From Staphylococcus rostri (GTDB lineage Bacteria > Bacillota > Bacilli > Staphylococcales > Staphylococcaceae), in assembly GCF_002902145.1 (NCBI RefSeq), contig NZ_PPRF01000040.1, forward strand, positions 24,550-88,549: a stretch of 64,000 nt of DNA, given 5' to 3'. This document shows, piece by piece, positions 10,991-20,490 of the stretch. A program made the translations under genes and the position numbers. The notes under the pieces are model-generated. The model was not told where the DNA came from and made no database searches. It was given only the letters and a program-made list of their open reading frames with translations. Numbering within the stretch: the first letter of the stretch is position 1; every line of letters starts with the position of its first letter.

Positions 10991-11278
10991 ATGAAAAAAC
11001 GTAAAATTCCTATGCGAAAATGTATTTTGTCCAACGAGATGAAACCGAAGAAAGAAATGATTCGTGTTGTACAAAATAAAGAAGGCGACATTGCTGCGGA
11101 TGCGACAGGTAAAATGCAAGGGCGTGGCGCGTATGTCAGTAAAGACGTTGCGTTAGTAGAACAAGCACAGCAAGCGCAAAAACTGGAGAGCTTTTTTAAA
11201 GCACCTCAAGAAACGTTAGAACCTGTGTATAAAGAGATTATTCGATTAATTTATCGGGAAGAGATACCTACGAAATGA
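10991..11278 (+). CDS. ylxR: YlxR-family RNA-binding protein (DUF448/RnpM)
   Basis: Small basic protein of 95 residues with the family pattern PMRKCILSNEMKPKKEMIR near the N terminus and GRGAYVSKD near residue 44. YlxR proteins bind RNA, and the B. subtilis member has been described as a modulator of RNase P. It lies between nusA and ylxQ as in most Firmicutes. The stop overlaps the ylxQ start by four bases, which suggests translational coupling. Confidence 0.9.
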   Translation: MKKRKIPMRKCILSNEMKPKKEMIRVVQNKEGDIAADATGKMQGRGAYVSKDVALVEQAQQAQKLESFFKAPQETLEPVYKEIIRLIYREEIPTK

Positions 11279-11583
11279 ACCAACAATTTTTGAATTTTTT
11301 AGGACTCGCCATGCGTGCGGGCAAGGTTAAAACTGGAGAATCTGTGCTAATAGCAGAATTGAAAAAACATCGATTGAAGCTTGTGTTAATTGCAGATGAT
11401 GCATCAGACAACACGAAGAAAACATTAATTAACAAATGTACAACCTACAAGACACCTTATCGAGTGGTAAGCAATCGTTATGAACTCGGTGTGGCGATTG
11501 GCAAAGAGGCGCGTGTGAATATCGGTATAACAGATAATGGCTTTGCGAAGAAGCTGATAACAATGATCGATGAAGATAAGTAA
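11275..11583 (+). CDS. ylxQ: L7Ae-family ribosomal protein-like YlxQ
   Basis: Probable kink-turn RNA-binding protein of the L7Ae/L30e fold, 102 residues. Visible family features are the N-terminal LGLAMRAGKVKTGE and the strand-helix segment LKLVLIADDASDNTKKT. It is coupled to ylxR by an ATGA overlap and followed by infB after 11 bases. Its role in staphylococci is not established; assignment rests on fold motifs and position. Confidence 0.88.
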   Translation: MNQQFLNFLGLAMRAGKVKTGESVLIAELKKHRLKLVLIADDASDNTKKTLINKCTTYKTPYRVVSNRYELGVAIGKEARVNIGITDNGFAKKLITMIDEDK

Positions 11584-11594
11584 GGAGTGGTTGA

Positions 11595-13715
11595 ATGAGT
11601 AAACAAAGAATTTATGAATATGCAAAATCATTAAACATCAAAAGTAAAGATGCCATTGATGAACTAAAGAAAAATGGTGTTGAAGTATCAAACCACATGC
11701 AGACGTTAGAAGCGGATCATGTCAAAATTTTAGATAAGGTGTTTAATAAAAAAGCTGCAAATGACAAAAAAGCAGATGCACCTAAGAAAGATAACAAACA
11801 AGCAAAAGGTACCAACCAACAAGGTAAAGGCAAGCAACAACCTAAAAACAATAAAGGCAATAATCAGCCAAACAACAAGAAAAACAAACGCAATAACAAA
11901 AATAATAACAATAAAAAACAACAGCAGCAGCAACAACCAAAACCAGCAGAACCTAAAGAAATGCCATCAAAGATTACTTACACTGAAGGTATTACAGTAG
12001 GTGAACTTGCAGGAAAATTAGGTGTAGATGCTTCTGAAATTATTAAAAAATTGTTCTTATTAGGTATTATGGCGAACATCAACCAAGCGTTAGATGTTGA
12101 AGCATTAGAACTTGTTGCATCAGATTACGGTGTTGAGATTGAAGAAGAAGTTGTGATTGATGCGAACGACTTAGACGTCTACTTTGAAGATGTTGAAGAA
12201 GATGAAGATGCGACAGTACGTCCAGCAGTTGTTACAATCATGGGACACGTTGACCATGGTAAAACAACATTGCTTGACTCTATCCGACACACACATGTGA
12301 CAGCTGGAGAAGCTGGTGGTATCACACAACATATCGGTGCATACCAAATCGAAAATAAAGGCAACAAAATTACGTTCTTAGATACACCAGGACATGCTGC
12401 GTTCACAACAATGCGTGCGCGTGGTGCACAAGTAACGGACATTACAATTCTTGTTGTAGCAGCTGACGATGGTGTTATGCCACAAACAATTGAGGCGATT
12501 AACCATGCGAAAGCTGCTGAAGTACCAATTATCGTTGCAGTAAACAAAATCGACAAACCAACAGCTAACCCTGATCGTGTAATGCAAGAGCTTGCGGAAT
12601 ACAACTTAATTCCAGAAGACTGGGGTGGCGATACAATCTTCGTACCACTTTCAGCATTAAGCGGCGAAGGTATCGACGATTTATTAGAAATGCTCGTGCT
12701 TGTTTCTGAAGTACAAGAATTAAAAGCGAATGCAGACAAACCAGCTGTAGGTACAGTTATCGAAGCTGAATTAGATAAATCACGTGGTCCAGCTGCGTCA
12801 TTACTTGTTCAAAACGGTACATTACAAGTTGGCGATGCCATCGTAGTAGGTAACACACATGGTAAAGTACGTGCGATGGTTAATGACCTTGGTAAACGTA
12901 TTAAAACAGCAGGTCCATCAACACCTGTTGAAATCACTGGTTTAAGTGCTGTACCACAAGCGGGTGACCGTTTCGTAGTATTCAAAGATGAGAAAAAAGC
13001 ACGTCGTATCGGTGAAGCACGTGAACAAGAAAGCATTATCCAACAACGTCAAGAAAGCAAAAACGTTTCACTTGATAACTTGTTTGAACAAATGAAACAA
13101 GGCGAAATGAAAGACTTGAATGTCATCATTAAAGGGGACGTTCAAGGTTCAGTTGAAGCATTAGCTGCGTCATTAATGAAAATTGATGTTGAAGGCGTTA
13201 ACGTGCGTATTATTCACACAGCAACAGGTGCCATCAACGAATCAGACGTTACATTAGCCAATGCGTCAAACGGTATTATTATCGGATTCAACGTACGTCC
13301 TGATGCAGGTGCGAAACGTGCGGCTGAAGCTGAGAACGTTGATATGCGTTTACACCGTGTCATCTACAACGTTATTGAAGAAATTGAAGCAGCGATGAAA
13401 GGTATGCTTGATCCAGAATACGAAGAAAAAGTTATCGGTCAAGCAGAAGTACGTCAAACTTTCAAAGTATCTAAAGTCGGTACAATTGCAGGTAGCTATG
13501 TGATTGACGGTAAGATTACAAGAGATGCTAGCGTACGTGTCATTCGTGACGGTATCGTTATCTTTGAAGGCGAACTTGATTCATTAAAACGTTTCAAAGA
13601 CGATGCGAAAGAAGTTGCACAAGGTTACGAATGTGGTATCACAATTGAAAAATTCAACGATTTAAAAGAAGGCGATGTTATCGAAGCCTATGTAATGGTT
13701 GAAGTGGAAAGATAA
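11595..13715 (+). CDS. infB: Translation initiation factor IF-2
   Basis: GTPase that places initiator tRNA on the ribosome. A short N-terminal IF2N domain (residues 1-50) is followed by a low-complexity linker very rich in Lys, Asn and Gln (about 55-120), including a run of six glutamines. A second IF2N domain follows, then the G domain: GHVDHGKT near residue 217, DTPGHAAF and NKID. Domains II, III and IV end the 706-residue protein. The linker biases reading frames on both strands, so apparent ORFs there are shadows. Confidence 0.97.
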   Translation: MSKQRIYEYAKSLNIKSKDAIDELKKNGVEVSNHMQTLEADHVKILDKVFNKKAANDKKADAPKKDNKQAKGTNQQGKGKQQPKNNKGNNQPNNKKNKRNNKNNNNKKQQQQQQPKPAEPKEMPSKITYTEGITVGELAGKLGVDASEIIKKLFLLGIMANINQALDVEALELVASDYGVEIEEEVVIDANDLDVYFEDVEEDEDATVRPAVVTIMGHVDHGKTTLLDSIRHTHVTAGEAGGITQHIGAYQIENKGNKITFLDTPGHAAFTTMRARGAQVTDITILVVAADDGVMPQTIEAINHAKAAEVPIIVAVNKIDKPTANPDRVMQELAEYNLIPEDWGGDTIFVPLSALSGEGIDDLLEMLVLVSEVQELKANADKPAVGTVIEAELDKSRGPAASLLVQNGTLQVGDAIVVGNTHGKVRAMVNDLGKRIKTAGPSTPVEITGLSAVPQAGDRFVVFKDEKKARRIGEAREQESIIQQRQESKNVSLDNLFEQMKQGEMKDLNVIIKGDVQGSVEALAASLMKIDVEGVNVRIIHTATGAINESDVTLANASNGIIIGFNVRPDAGAKRAAEAENVDMRLHRVIYNVIEEIEAAMKGMLDPEYEEKVIGQAEVRQTFKVSKVGTIAGSYVIDGKITRDASVRVIRDGIVIFEGELDSLKRFKDDAKEVAQGYECGITIEKFNDLKEGDVIEAYVMVEVER

Positions 13716-13778
13716 GATCACTTATGTGCTGACACTTTGAAATCATTCAAAACAGCACATTTGATATAACATTATTTG

Positions 13779-13823
13779 ACACACCTCGTTATTTTGTAAT
13801 AATGAAATAGTGGGGTGTGTTTT
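13779..13823 (+). terminator. Dyad after infB: terminator overlapping a promoter
   Basis: ACACACC (13779-13785) pairs with GGTGTGT (13814-13820), followed by TTTT, which is an intrinsic-terminator layout 64 bases after infB. The same stretch contains TTGACA (13776-13781) and AATAAT (13798-13803) 16 bases apart, a good promoter for the small membrane gene that follows. The dyad could therefore also be an operator. Confidence 0.55.
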
Positions 13824-13876
13824 CTATGCTTTGCGAAATGTATGTGAGCTTAATACCCCGATTTAGGAGGGATTCC

Positions 13877-14179
13877 ATGGATGTTATTGATATGATCATA
13901 GCTATCATATTGATGGTTATATCGAGTGTTTTAGCACTATACATTTATTTTTCAAAGAATTTGCATATGGTTGCATCGATTGATCCAGATAAAATTCCTG
14001 GTCATTTAAAGGATAGAGTTATAAACTACTTTGTTACAACGCTCATACTTGTAACGTTATTTTTTGCGATTGGAATTTGTTTAACAGAAGTTAATACGAT
14101 TTTATCTTCTGTATTTACCGTTTTTGGTTTCTTAAGTTGGATCCCGTTTTATGTATATTGTTATAAAATACAACGATAG
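13877..14179 (+). CDS. Small three-helix membrane protein, function unknown
   Basis: A 100-residue hydrophobic protein that I do not recognise. Three predicted membrane segments are at about residues 5-24, 48-68 and 74-95. A short polar loop, NLHMVASIDPDKIPGHLKDR, links the first two, and the C terminus ends in basic residues. There is a weak resemblance in layout to small DUF3784-type membrane proteins, but no motif proves it. The start was chosen at the ATG seven bases after a perfect AGGAGG; an upstream in-frame ATG has no ribosome binding site. It has its own promoter and separates infB from rbfA, which are adjacent in related genomes, so it is probably an accessory insertion. Confidence 0.65.
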   Translation: MDVIDMIIAIILMVISSVLALYIYFSKNLHMVASIDPDKIPGHLKDRVINYFVTTLILVTLFFAIGICLTEVNTILSSVFTVFGFLSWIPFYVYCYKIQR

Positions 14180-14282
14180 GCGGGGCTCGATAAAGCGCCT
14201 AACATTGACGTGTGTTCATACAGTCATATATAATGAGATATTGAAGTAAACAGCTCGATACTGGTATAAAGAGGTGAAAGAC

Positions 14283-14627
14283 ATGAACATGAGAGCAGAA
14301 CGTGTTGGTGAACAAATGAAAAAAGAATTAATGGATATCATCAACAACAAGTTAAAAGATCCACGTGTTGGGTTTTTAACAATTACAGATGTACAACCTA
14401 CAAACGACTTGTCATTGGCAAAGGTTTATTTCACAGTACTTGGTAATGATAAAGAACGTAAAGATACATTCAAAGGGCTTGAAAAAGCAACAGGATTTTT
14501 AAAATCAGAACTCGGACAGCGCATGAGATTGCGTATTATTCCTGAGTTACAATTTGAATATGATGAATCGATTGAATACGGTAATCGTATCGAACAATTA
14601 ATTCAAGGTTTACACAAACAAGATTAA
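14283..14627 (+). CDS. rbfA: Ribosome-binding factor A
   Basis: 30S maturation factor needed for 16S 5'-end processing and growth in the cold. The 114-residue protein has the single KH-like domain with [12 protein letters not shown] and AKVYFTVLG, and ends LIQGLHKQD like staphylococcal orthologues. The ATG was chosen because GAGGTG lies seven bases upstream; a second ATG two codons later is possible. It starts a transcription unit after the unknown membrane gene and is followed by truB. Confidence 0.93.
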   Translation: MNMRAERVGEQMKKELMDIINNKLKDPRVGFLTITDVQPTNDLSLAKVYFTVLGNDKERKDTFKGLEKATGFLKSELGQRMRLRIIPELQFEYDESIEYGNRIEQLIQGLHKQD

Positions 14628-14726
14628 CAGTAAGGCTAGGGTATGTCATGCGGTCTAAACCGATGAAGTCATATATCCTAGCTTTTGTTGTTGCATCGAA
14701 TTTTTGACGATAAAGGAGCAGCGTCT

Positions 14727-15644
14727 ATGTATAATGGTATATTGCCAGTTTATAAGCCACGTGGATTGACGAGTCATGATGTGGTGTTTAAGTTACGTAA
14801 AATCCTCAAAACGAAAAAAGTAGGTCACACAGGGACGCTTGATCCGGAAGTAGATGGTGTTTTACCTATCTGTATTGGACAGGCGACAAAGGTAAGTGAC
14901 TATGTCATGGATATGGGTAAGACGTATCATGCGGAAGTTGCGATAGGCGTATCGACAACGACGGAAGATCAAACGGGAGAAGTACTTGTGCGTGAACCAA
15001 TTGACGCATCACGCGTGACGAATCAAACGGTTGATGACGTGTTGAAACAGTTTGATGGATGGATTACACAAATTCCTCCGATGTATTCATCTGTGAAAGT
15101 GAATGGTAAGAAGTTGTATGAATATGCACGAAATGGTGAAGAAGTCGAACGTCCGGAACGTCAAGTGTACATTCAGCACATTCAGCGTGTGACAGATGTG
15201 ACGTATACAGAGGGCCAAGCCATTTTTGAAATCATCGTAACATGTGGTAAAGGAACGTATATCCGCACACTTGCGACGGATATTGGACGTGCCCTTGGTT
15301 ATCCAGCACATATGTCTCGTTTGACACGTACAAATAGTGGCGGCTTCGATATGGAACAGGCGTTGACGTTAGAAATGATTCAAGAACGTCACGATGCAGG
15401 CACGTTATCAGATGCACTATTGCCTTTATTATACGGTCTCAAAGCATTACCAATCTATGAAGTGCGTGATAACAAGCTCGCCCAACGTATTCAGAACGGA
15501 CAAAAGTTTGAACGTAAGCATTTTAATGTTGATTTTGAACAAACACTGGTAATGTATGAACCAGAAACAGAAAAAGTGCTCGCAATTTATGAAGTACATC
15601 CATCACGCGACAATGAAATTAAACCGAAAAAGGTATTTAACTAA
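14727..15644 (+). CDS. truB: tRNA pseudouridine-55 synthase TruB
   Basis: Makes pseudouridine 55 in the T-loop of tRNAs. The catalytic aspartate lies in [16 protein letters not shown] near residue 38, the family signature, with [11 protein letters not shown] before it and [12 protein letters not shown] later. Starting at the ATG behind AAAGGAG gives 305 residues, the usual size; a longer reading from 14685 lacks a ribosome binding site. It is followed by ribF after 17 bases. Confidence 0.95.
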   Translation: MYNGILPVYKPRGLTSHDVVFKLRKILKTKKVGHTGTLDPEVDGVLPICIGQATKVSDYVMDMGKTYHAEVAIGVSTTTEDQTGEVLVREPIDASRVTNQTVDDVLKQFDGWITQIPPMYSSVKVNGKKLYEYARNGEEVERPERQVYIQHIQRVTDVTYTEGQAIFEIIVTCGKGTYIRTLATDIGRALGYPAHMSRLTRTNSGGFDMEQALTLEMIQERHDAGTLSDALLPLLYGLKALPIYEVRDNKLAQRIQNGQKFERKHFNVDFEQTLVMYEPETEKVLAIYEVHPSRDNEIKPKKVFN

Positions 15645-15661
15645 AGGAGTATGACGTAGAA

Positions 15662-16633
15662 ATGGAAGTTATTGAAATTACACATCCAATTAAACCTGAG
15701 CAATACATTGAAGAAGATATTGTGATTGCATTAGGTTTTTTTGATGGTATACATCGTGGTCATCAAGCATTGTTCGAACGTCTTGATGAAGTAGCAGCTG
15801 AACGTGGTTTAAAGAAAGCGGTAATGACGTTTGATCCGCATCCATCTGTTGTGTTAAACCCAAAACAAAAACGTACAACGTATTTAACACCGCTTGACGA
15901 TAAAATTGATTTATTACTTGAAGCAGGTATTGATTACTGTTTAGTTGTGAACTTTTCAAGTCGTTTTGCAGAGGTATCTCCCGAGGCATTCATTCAAGAC
16001 TATTTAGTGAAAAATCATGTAAAAGTTGCGGTGGCAGGCTTTGACTTTACATTTGGCAAATACGGCAAGGGCAACATGGCAATGCTGCAAGAATATACGA
16101 GTCAAATTGAATGTATCACAGTCGGTAAGCAAGACTTAAACGGCGAAAAAATCTCTACAACTGCGATTCGTCGTGACTTAACACAAGGTAAATTAGCAGA
16201 AGTCAATGAAGCGCTCGGTTATCGCTATCAAGTTAAAGGGACAGTTGTCCAAGGTGAAAAACGTGGGCGTACGATTGGTTTTCCAACAGCGAATATCCAG
16301 TTAAGTGATGATTACGTGTTACCCGCGAAAGGTGTGTATGCGGTAAGCTTGAAAATTGGCACGAGTGACAAAGTATATCGCGGTGTATGTAACGTAGGTG
16401 TAAAACCAACATTCCATGATGACTTGCCACAAATCGTTATCGAGGTAAACATTTTCGACTTTGAAGAAAACATTTACGGCGAACGTGTAACAGTAACATG
16501 GCACCATTATATCCGTCCAGAAATGAAATTCAATGGCATCGATCCGCTCGTTGCACAAATCAATCAAGATAAAGAGCGTGCGAAATATTTGTTGGCAGTT
16601 GATTTTGAAGATGATGTATCCTATAATATATAA
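15662..16633 (+). CDS. ribF: Bifunctional riboflavin kinase / FAD synthetase
   Basis: Converts riboflavin to FMN and FMN to FAD. The N-terminal adenylyltransferase domain has GFFDGIHRGHQ near residue 25 and ISTTAIRRDL near 160. The C-terminal flavokinase domain has GRTIGFPTANI near residue 205 and GVCNVGVKPTF near 240. The length of 323 residues is normal. No FMN riboswitch precedes it; it is read from the truB unit. Confidence 0.95.
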   Translation: MEVIEITHPIKPEQYIEEDIVIALGFFDGIHRGHQALFERLDEVAAERGLKKAVMTFDPHPSVVLNPKQKRTTYLTPLDDKIDLLLEAGIDYCLVVNFSSRFAEVSPEAFIQDYLVKNHVKVAVAGFDFTFGKYGKGNMAMLQEYTSQIECITVGKQDLNGEKISTTAIRRDLTQGKLAEVNEALGYRYQVKGTVVQGEKRGRTIGFPTANIQLSDDYVLPAKGVYAVSLKIGTSDKVYRGVCNVGVKPTFHDDLPQIVIEVNIFDFEENIYGERVTVTWHHYIRPEMKFNGIDPLVAQINQDKERAKYLLAVDFEDDVSYNI

Positions 16634-16738
16634 GGTCTATTAATTTAAGACATTAGAGACCTTAGTCTTGGTAGGTTGAGACTCCGACGCCTTACTCAGA
16701 TTAAGGCATACTAAAAAATTAAAGGAGGAAATTGACTT
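16634..16738 (+). promoter_or_regulatory. rpsO 5' leader with stem-loops
   Basis: The 105 bases between ribF and rpsO contain GGTCT...AGACC and GCCTTA...TAAGGC pairings just before the AAAGGAGG ribosome binding site. S15 leaders in many bacteria bind S15 and give autogenous control, so a regulatory role is likely but inferred. Confidence 0.5.
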
Positions 16739-17008
16739 ATGGCAATTTCACAAGAACGCAAAAACGAATTAATCAAAGAATACCGTACACACGAAACAGA
16801 CACAGGTTCACCTGAAGTACAAATCGCTGTTTTAACTGCAGAAATCACTGCATTAAACGAGCACTTACGTACACACAAAAAAGACCACCATTCACGTCGT
16901 GGTTTATTAAAAATGGTAGGTCGTCGTCGTCACTTATTAAACTACTTACGTGACAAAGATATCCAACGTTACCGTGAACTTATCAAGTCTTTAGGTATCC
17001 GTCGTTAA
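16739..17008 (+). CDS. rpsO: 30S ribosomal protein S15
   Basis: Primary 16S rRNA-binding protein of the platform. All 89 residues align with the family: [16 protein letters not shown] near residue 16, then [19 protein letters not shown] and [17 protein letters not shown] precedes the ATG. The gene is followed by a strong intrinsic terminator, and pnp starts from a separate unit, as commonly seen for rpsO-pnp. Confidence 0.98.
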   Translation: MAISQERKNELIKEYRTHETDTGSPEVQIAVLTAEITALNEHLRTHKKDHHSRRGLLKMVGRRRHLLNYLRDKDIQRYRELIKSLGIRR

Positions 17009-17045
17009 TTCTAAGCGATATATCTGTAGAGATGAAGTTAAATGG

Positions 17046-17079
17046 AAAGAGACCAATAACTTGGTTTCTTTCTTTTTTT
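17046..17079 (+). terminator. Intrinsic terminator after rpsO
   Basis: AAAGAGACCAA pairs with TTGGTTTCTTT (one mismatch) over a four-base loop and is followed by a run of T residues. Confidence 0.8.
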
Positions 17080-17165
17080 ACTATTAAATACCCATAATGT
17101 AAGCTATAATGTTTGTATGAATAAATAAGGTACGAAATGTTTAACAGTAGGAGAGGAGATTCATC

Positions 17166-19259
17166 ATGTCTCAAGAAAAAAAGGTTTTTAAAACGGAATG
17201 GGCGAACCAACCGTTAACAATAGAAACGGGACAATTAGCAAAACAAGCGAACGGTGCTGTACTTGTTCGTTATGGCGACACGGTCGTTTTATCTACAGCA
17301 ACAGCATCCAAAGAACCACGCGACGGGGACTTTTTCCCATTAACAGTCAACTATGAAGAAAAAATGTACGCGGCAGGTAAAATTCCAGGCGGATTCAAAA
17401 AACGTGAAGGACGTCCGAGTGATGAAGCAACATTAACAGCACGTTTAATTGACAGACCAATCCGTCCATTGTTCCCAGACGGTTATCGCCACGATGTTCA
17501 AATTATGAATATCGTGTTAAGCGCAGATCCAAACTGCTCACCAGAAATGGCGGCAATGATTGGTTCATCTATGGCATTAAGCTTATCAGACATTCCATTC
17601 CAAGGACCAATTGCAGGTGTGAATGTAGGTTATATTGATGGGGCATATGTAATCAATCCAAACCTTGAACAAAAAGAAGTGTCACGCTTAGACCTTGAAG
17701 TAGCCGGTCATAAAGATGCGGTTAACATGGTTGAAGCAGGCGCAAGTGAAATTACAGAAGCTGAAATGCTTGAAGCAATTTTATTTGGACACGAAGAAAT
17801 CAAGCGTCTATGTGCATTCCAACAAGAGATTATCGATACAATGCAACCAGAAAAACAAGTCTTTGTACCAGAAGAAAAAGACCAAGCATTGATTGATCGC
17901 GTTGTAGAATTAACGCAACAAGAAGGCTTAAACCAAGCTATTTTAACATTCAACAAACAAGAACGTGAAGCGAACTTAGACGCGATTAAAGAACGCGTAC
18001 TTGCGCAGTTTGAAGACGCTGAAGATCCAGAAAACGAAGCGGTTCTTAAAGAAGTCAATGCAACAATTAACAAATTGATCAAAGAAGAAGTGCGTCGCCT
18101 GATTGCTGACGAGAAGATTCGTCCAGACGGTCGTAAGCCAGACGAAATTCGTCCATTGTCATCAGAAGTGGGCTTATTACCACGCGCACACGGTTCAGGT
18201 CTATTCACACGTGGTCAAACACAAGCACTTTCTGTATTAACACTTGGCTCAATCTCTGAATATCAATTGATTGACGGATTAGGTGAAGAACAGCAAAAAC
18301 GCTTTATGCACCACTACAACTTCCCGAATTTCTCAGTAGGTGAAACGGGTCCTGTACGTGCACCAGGTCGTCGTGAAATCGGTCACGGTGCATTAGGTGA
18401 ACGTGCATTGAAATACATTATTCCAGATGAAAAAACATTCCCATACACAGTGCGTATTGTGAGTGAAGTATTAGAATCAAACGGTTCTTCATCACAAGCA
18501 TCAATCTGTGGTTCAACACTTGCATTGATGGATGCAGGGGTACCAATCAAAGCGCCAGTTGCTGGTATCGCGATGGGCTTAGTGACACGTGAAGAAAGTT
18601 ACACAATCCTAACAGACATCCAAGGTATGGAAGATGCGTTAGGCGACATGGACTTTAAAGTAGCGGGTACGAAAGATGGTATCACAGCGATTCAAATGGA
18701 CATTAAAATTGACGGTTTAACAAAAGAAGTGATTGAAGAAGCATTAGAACAAGCGCGTAAAGGTCGCCTTGCAATTCTTGAACATATGTTATCAACAATT
18801 GATCAACCACGTGCAGAATTGAGTGCATATGCACCTAAAGTTGAAATCATGACGATTAAACCTGAAAAAATCCGTGATGTTATTGGACCTGGTGGTAAGC
18901 AAATCAATGAAATTATCGATGCAACAGGTGTTAAACTAGACATTGAACAAGACGGTACGGTTTACATCGGTTCAGTAGATCAAGCGATGATTAACGAAGC
19001 GCGTGCATGGATTGAAAGCATTGTACGTGAAGCAGAAGTAGGTCAAGTCTACGATGCGAAAGTAAAACGCATTGAAAAGTTCGGCGCATTTGTTGAGTTG
19101 TTCCCAGGTAAAGATGCTTTAGTACACATCTCACAAATTTCAAAAGAACGCATCGACAAAGTAGAAGATAAGTTGGCAATCGGTGATACGTTGAAAGTAA
19201 AAGTCACTGAAATCGACAAACAAGGTCGTGTCAATGCATCTCACAAAGTTTTGTTGTAG
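17166..19259 (+). CDS. pnp: Polyribonucleotide nucleotidyltransferase (PNPase)
   Basis: Phosphorolytic 3'-5' exoribonuclease of the RNA degradation machinery. Two RNase PH domains are present; the second carries the active site ([19 protein letters not shown] and the DILGDMD-like [11 protein letters not shown]). They are followed by a KH domain ([10 protein letters not shown] near residue 575) and an S1 domain ([18 protein letters not shown]). The protein has 697 residues. Its last residues, NASHKVLL, differ from the glutamate-rich end I expect in staphylococcal relatives, and a decayed second copy of the 3' end lies downstream. The end of this gene may therefore have been rewritten by an insertion. 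Confidence 0.95.
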   Translation: MSQEKKVFKTEWANQPLTIETGQLAKQANGAVLVRYGDTVVLSTATASKEPRDGDFFPLTVNYEEKMYAAGKIPGGFKKREGRPSDEATLTARLIDRPIRPLFPDGYRHDVQIMNIVLSADPNCSPEMAAMIGSSMALSLSDIPFQGPIAGVNVGYIDGAYVINPNLEQKEVSRLDLEVAGHKDAVNMVEAGASEITEAEMLEAILFGHEEIKRLCAFQQEIIDTMQPEKQVFVPEEKDQALIDRVVELTQQEGLNQAILTFNKQEREANLDAIKERVLAQFEDAEDPENEAVLKEVNATINKLIKEEVRRLIADEKIRPDGRKPDEIRPLSSEVGLLPRAHGSGLFTRGQTQALSVLTLGSISEYQLIDGLGEEQQKRFMHHYNFPNFSVGETGPVRAPGRREIGHGALGERALKYIIPDEKTFPYTVRIVSEVLESNGSSSQASICGSTLALMDAGVPIKAPVAGIAMGLVTREESYTILTDIQGMEDALGDMDFKVAGTKDGITAIQMDIKIDGLTKEVIEEALEQARKGRLAILEHMLSTIDQPRAELSAYAPKVEIMTIKPEKIRDVIGPGGKQINEIIDATGVKLDIEQDGTVYIGSVDQAMINEARAWIESIVREAEVGQVYDAKVKRIEKFGAFVELFPGKDALVHISQISKERIDKVEDKLAIGDTLKVKVTEIDKQGRVNASHKVLL

Positions 19260-19449
19260 GTGTAATAAATAATTTATAGTAGTGACAAAAATAAATATAA
19301 TTATTATGAATTTCACAAGGATTTATCGATAAAGTGGAATGTAATTTGTTGATTGGGAGACACTACTACAAGGTAAAAGTCTCTGAAATCAAGAAATAGA
19401 CTTGTGACGAGGTATCGCATTAATTTTTAAGGCACAATAAATAATTTAT
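19197..19449 (+). repeat. Decayed direct duplication of the pnp 3' end
   Basis: Bases 19197-19277 (pnp end and trailer) recur as a decayed copy at 19373-19449. GTAAAAGTC-CTGAAATC is at 19197 and 19373, and AATAAATAATTTAT is at 19264 and 19436, with matching internal spacing (50 versus 46 bases). The 92 bases between the copies (19277-19368) are bounded by an 8-base inverted repeat, TAGTAGTG and CACTACTA. This looks like a scar of insertion or duplication at the 3' end of pnp. The 333-base gap 19260-19592 holds this structure, a terminator and the promoter/operator of the next gene. Confidence 0.6.
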
Positions 19450-19465
19450 GTTATCAGTTATACAA

Positions 19466-19508
19466 AACAGGCAAATGAGAGATTGTTATACTCATTTGTC
19501 TGTTTTTT
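19466..19508 (+). terminator. Strong intrinsic terminator after pnp
   Basis: AACAGGCAAATGAG pairs with CTCATTTGTCTGTT (one mismatch), followed by TTTTTT. It is placed after the decayed pnp duplicate. Confidence 0.85.
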
Positions 19509-19552
19509 GGGTTCTAATAGCATTGTGAAGAGCTATAAAATTAGGTTTACCA

Positions 19553-19578
19553 TCCCAAAAAGTGTATAATATTTGGGA
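19553..19578 (+). promoter_or_regulatory. Promoter with palindromic operator for the AbiEi-like gene
   Basis: TCCCAAA, 12 bases, TTTGGGA forms a perfect 7-bp dyad that encloses TATAAT (19565-19570). A dyad across a -10 box is what an autorepressor would use, and AbiEi antitoxins are known to repress their own promoters at inverted repeats. The -35 box is poor. Confidence 0.6.
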
Positions 19579-19592
19579 CAGGAGTGATAACA

Positions 19593-20198
19593 ATGACTAA
19601 TTACAAATCAAAAATACAAAAGCGCATTGATAATCTTCCGCAAAATGCTGTTTTTATTGCAAATGATTTTTTGGATATTGCTGATTATGAAACGGTACGA
19701 AAAAATTTGAATCGTATGGTAGATAAAAAAGAGATTGAGCGTGTTTTAAAAGGCATCTATCATAAACCGAAATATATTGAAATAATTGGTGAGTATGAAA
19801 TAGCGGATACGAATGAAGTCGCTAAAGCGATTGCACGCAAATATCATTGGACAATTGCGCCTTCTGGAAATACAGCACTGAATCTATTAGGACTATCAAC
19901 ACAAGTACCTTCCAAATGGGTATATATATCGGATGGAAGATATGTGGAATACACATTCGGCAATACAACAATTGCGTTTAAAAAAACAAGGAACAGTGAT
20001 ATTTCTCATATATCAACACATACTGCTACAGTGATTCAAGCTATTAAAACGCTAGGGGAAGATCAAATTACAGAACAACATATTGAACGCTTGAGAGATA
20101 GCTTAGATTCTAATGACAAGAAACAGATACTTGAAGAAGGTAAAATGACAGCAACTTGGATTTATCGCATTATTAAGAAGATAGTGGAAACCGAATAA
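19593..20198 (+). CDS. AbiEi-type (type IV) antitoxin / DUF6088-like regulator, orphan
   Basis: A 201-residue protein with an N-terminal winged-helix segment (about residues 1-55, ending in GIYHKP) and a C-terminal region starting AKAIARKYHWTIAPSGNTALNLLGLSTQ, typical of AbiEi-family antitoxins and DUF6088 proteins. The family normally neutralises an AbiEii nucleotidyltransferase toxin encoded immediately downstream and represses the shared promoter. Here the toxin gene is missing except for a possible 33-codon tail, so the antitoxin is an orphan. The start was chosen at the ATG behind GGAGTGATAACA. It sits between pnp and rnjB, adjacent in related staphylococci, and its AT-rich flanks suggest acquisition. 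Confidence 0.75.
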   Translation: MTNYKSKIQKRIDNLPQNAVFIANDFLDIADYETVRKNLNRMVDKKEIERVLKGIYHKPKYIEIIGEYEIADTNEVAKAIARKYHWTIAPSGNTALNLLGLSTQVPSKWVYISDGRYVEYTFGNTTIAFKKTRNSDISHISTHTATVIQAIKTLGEDQITEQHIERLRDSLDSNDKKQILEEGKMTATWIYRIIKKIVETE

Positions 20199-20204
20199 CA
20201 ACAT

Positions 20205-20303
20205 GAAAGAAATGTTTTCAAAGATTATCCCTCTTTTAGTGAAATTATGCATGTGATTAAGTCATTGGAACAAGAGATACATAAACTTTCCGGTAAAAAC
20301 TAG
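20205..20303 (+). pseudogene. Possible C-terminal remnant of an AbiEii toxin gene
   Basis: Immediately after the antitoxin stop, 32 codons run open to a TAG and encode KDYPSFSEIMHVIKSLEQE near the middle. Nothing in this stretch has a start codon with a ribosome binding site. Its composition and the pattern YPSF-EIM-VI resemble the end of AbiEii/AbiGii nucleotidyltransferases, where the toxin gene should lie. I read it as the tail left after deletion of the toxin; this is inference from position and a weak motif. Confidence 0.35.
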
Positions 20304-20355
20304 AATCAACATAAGTTAATAAAGTTAGTATAAATTATATTTGGAGTTATTTTAA

Positions 20356-20399
20356 AGATACACAAGCACAAATCTAAGCATGAAGTTTATTGTGTATCT
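20356..20399 (+). terminator. Hairpin before rnjB, possible terminator
   Basis: AGATACACAA pairs perfectly with TTGTGTATCT across a 24-base loop, followed by GATTCTTT, a poor T tract. It may end transcription of the antitoxin locus before the rnjB promoter. Confidence 0.45.
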
Positions 20400-20412
20400 G
20401 ATTCTTTAACAG

Positions 20413-20441
20413 TGTACAGAGCTGTTAATATCTACTATAAT
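20413..20441 (+). promoter_or_regulatory. Probable rnjB promoter
   Basis: TGTACA (20413-20418), a 17-base spacer and a perfect TATAAT (20436-20441), about 50 bases before the rnjB start codon. Confidence 0.55.
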
Positions 20442-20490
20442 AAAGTATGACTGTAATATGGACGGGTTATATTTATTAGGAGGTAACATT

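Noticed and set aside
11761..12000. 79-codon frame in the infB linker
   Set aside because: Arises from the Asn/Lys/Gln-rich low-complexity DNA read in another frame.
12179..12739. 186-codon open frame antisense to infB
   Set aside because: Lies wholly inside infB on the other strand, with low-complexity Ser/Thr-rich translation and no ribosome binding site; it is a shadow of infB codon use.
17708..18208. 166-codon open frame antisense to pnp
   Set aside because: Serine-rich shadow of a conserved gene with no start signals.
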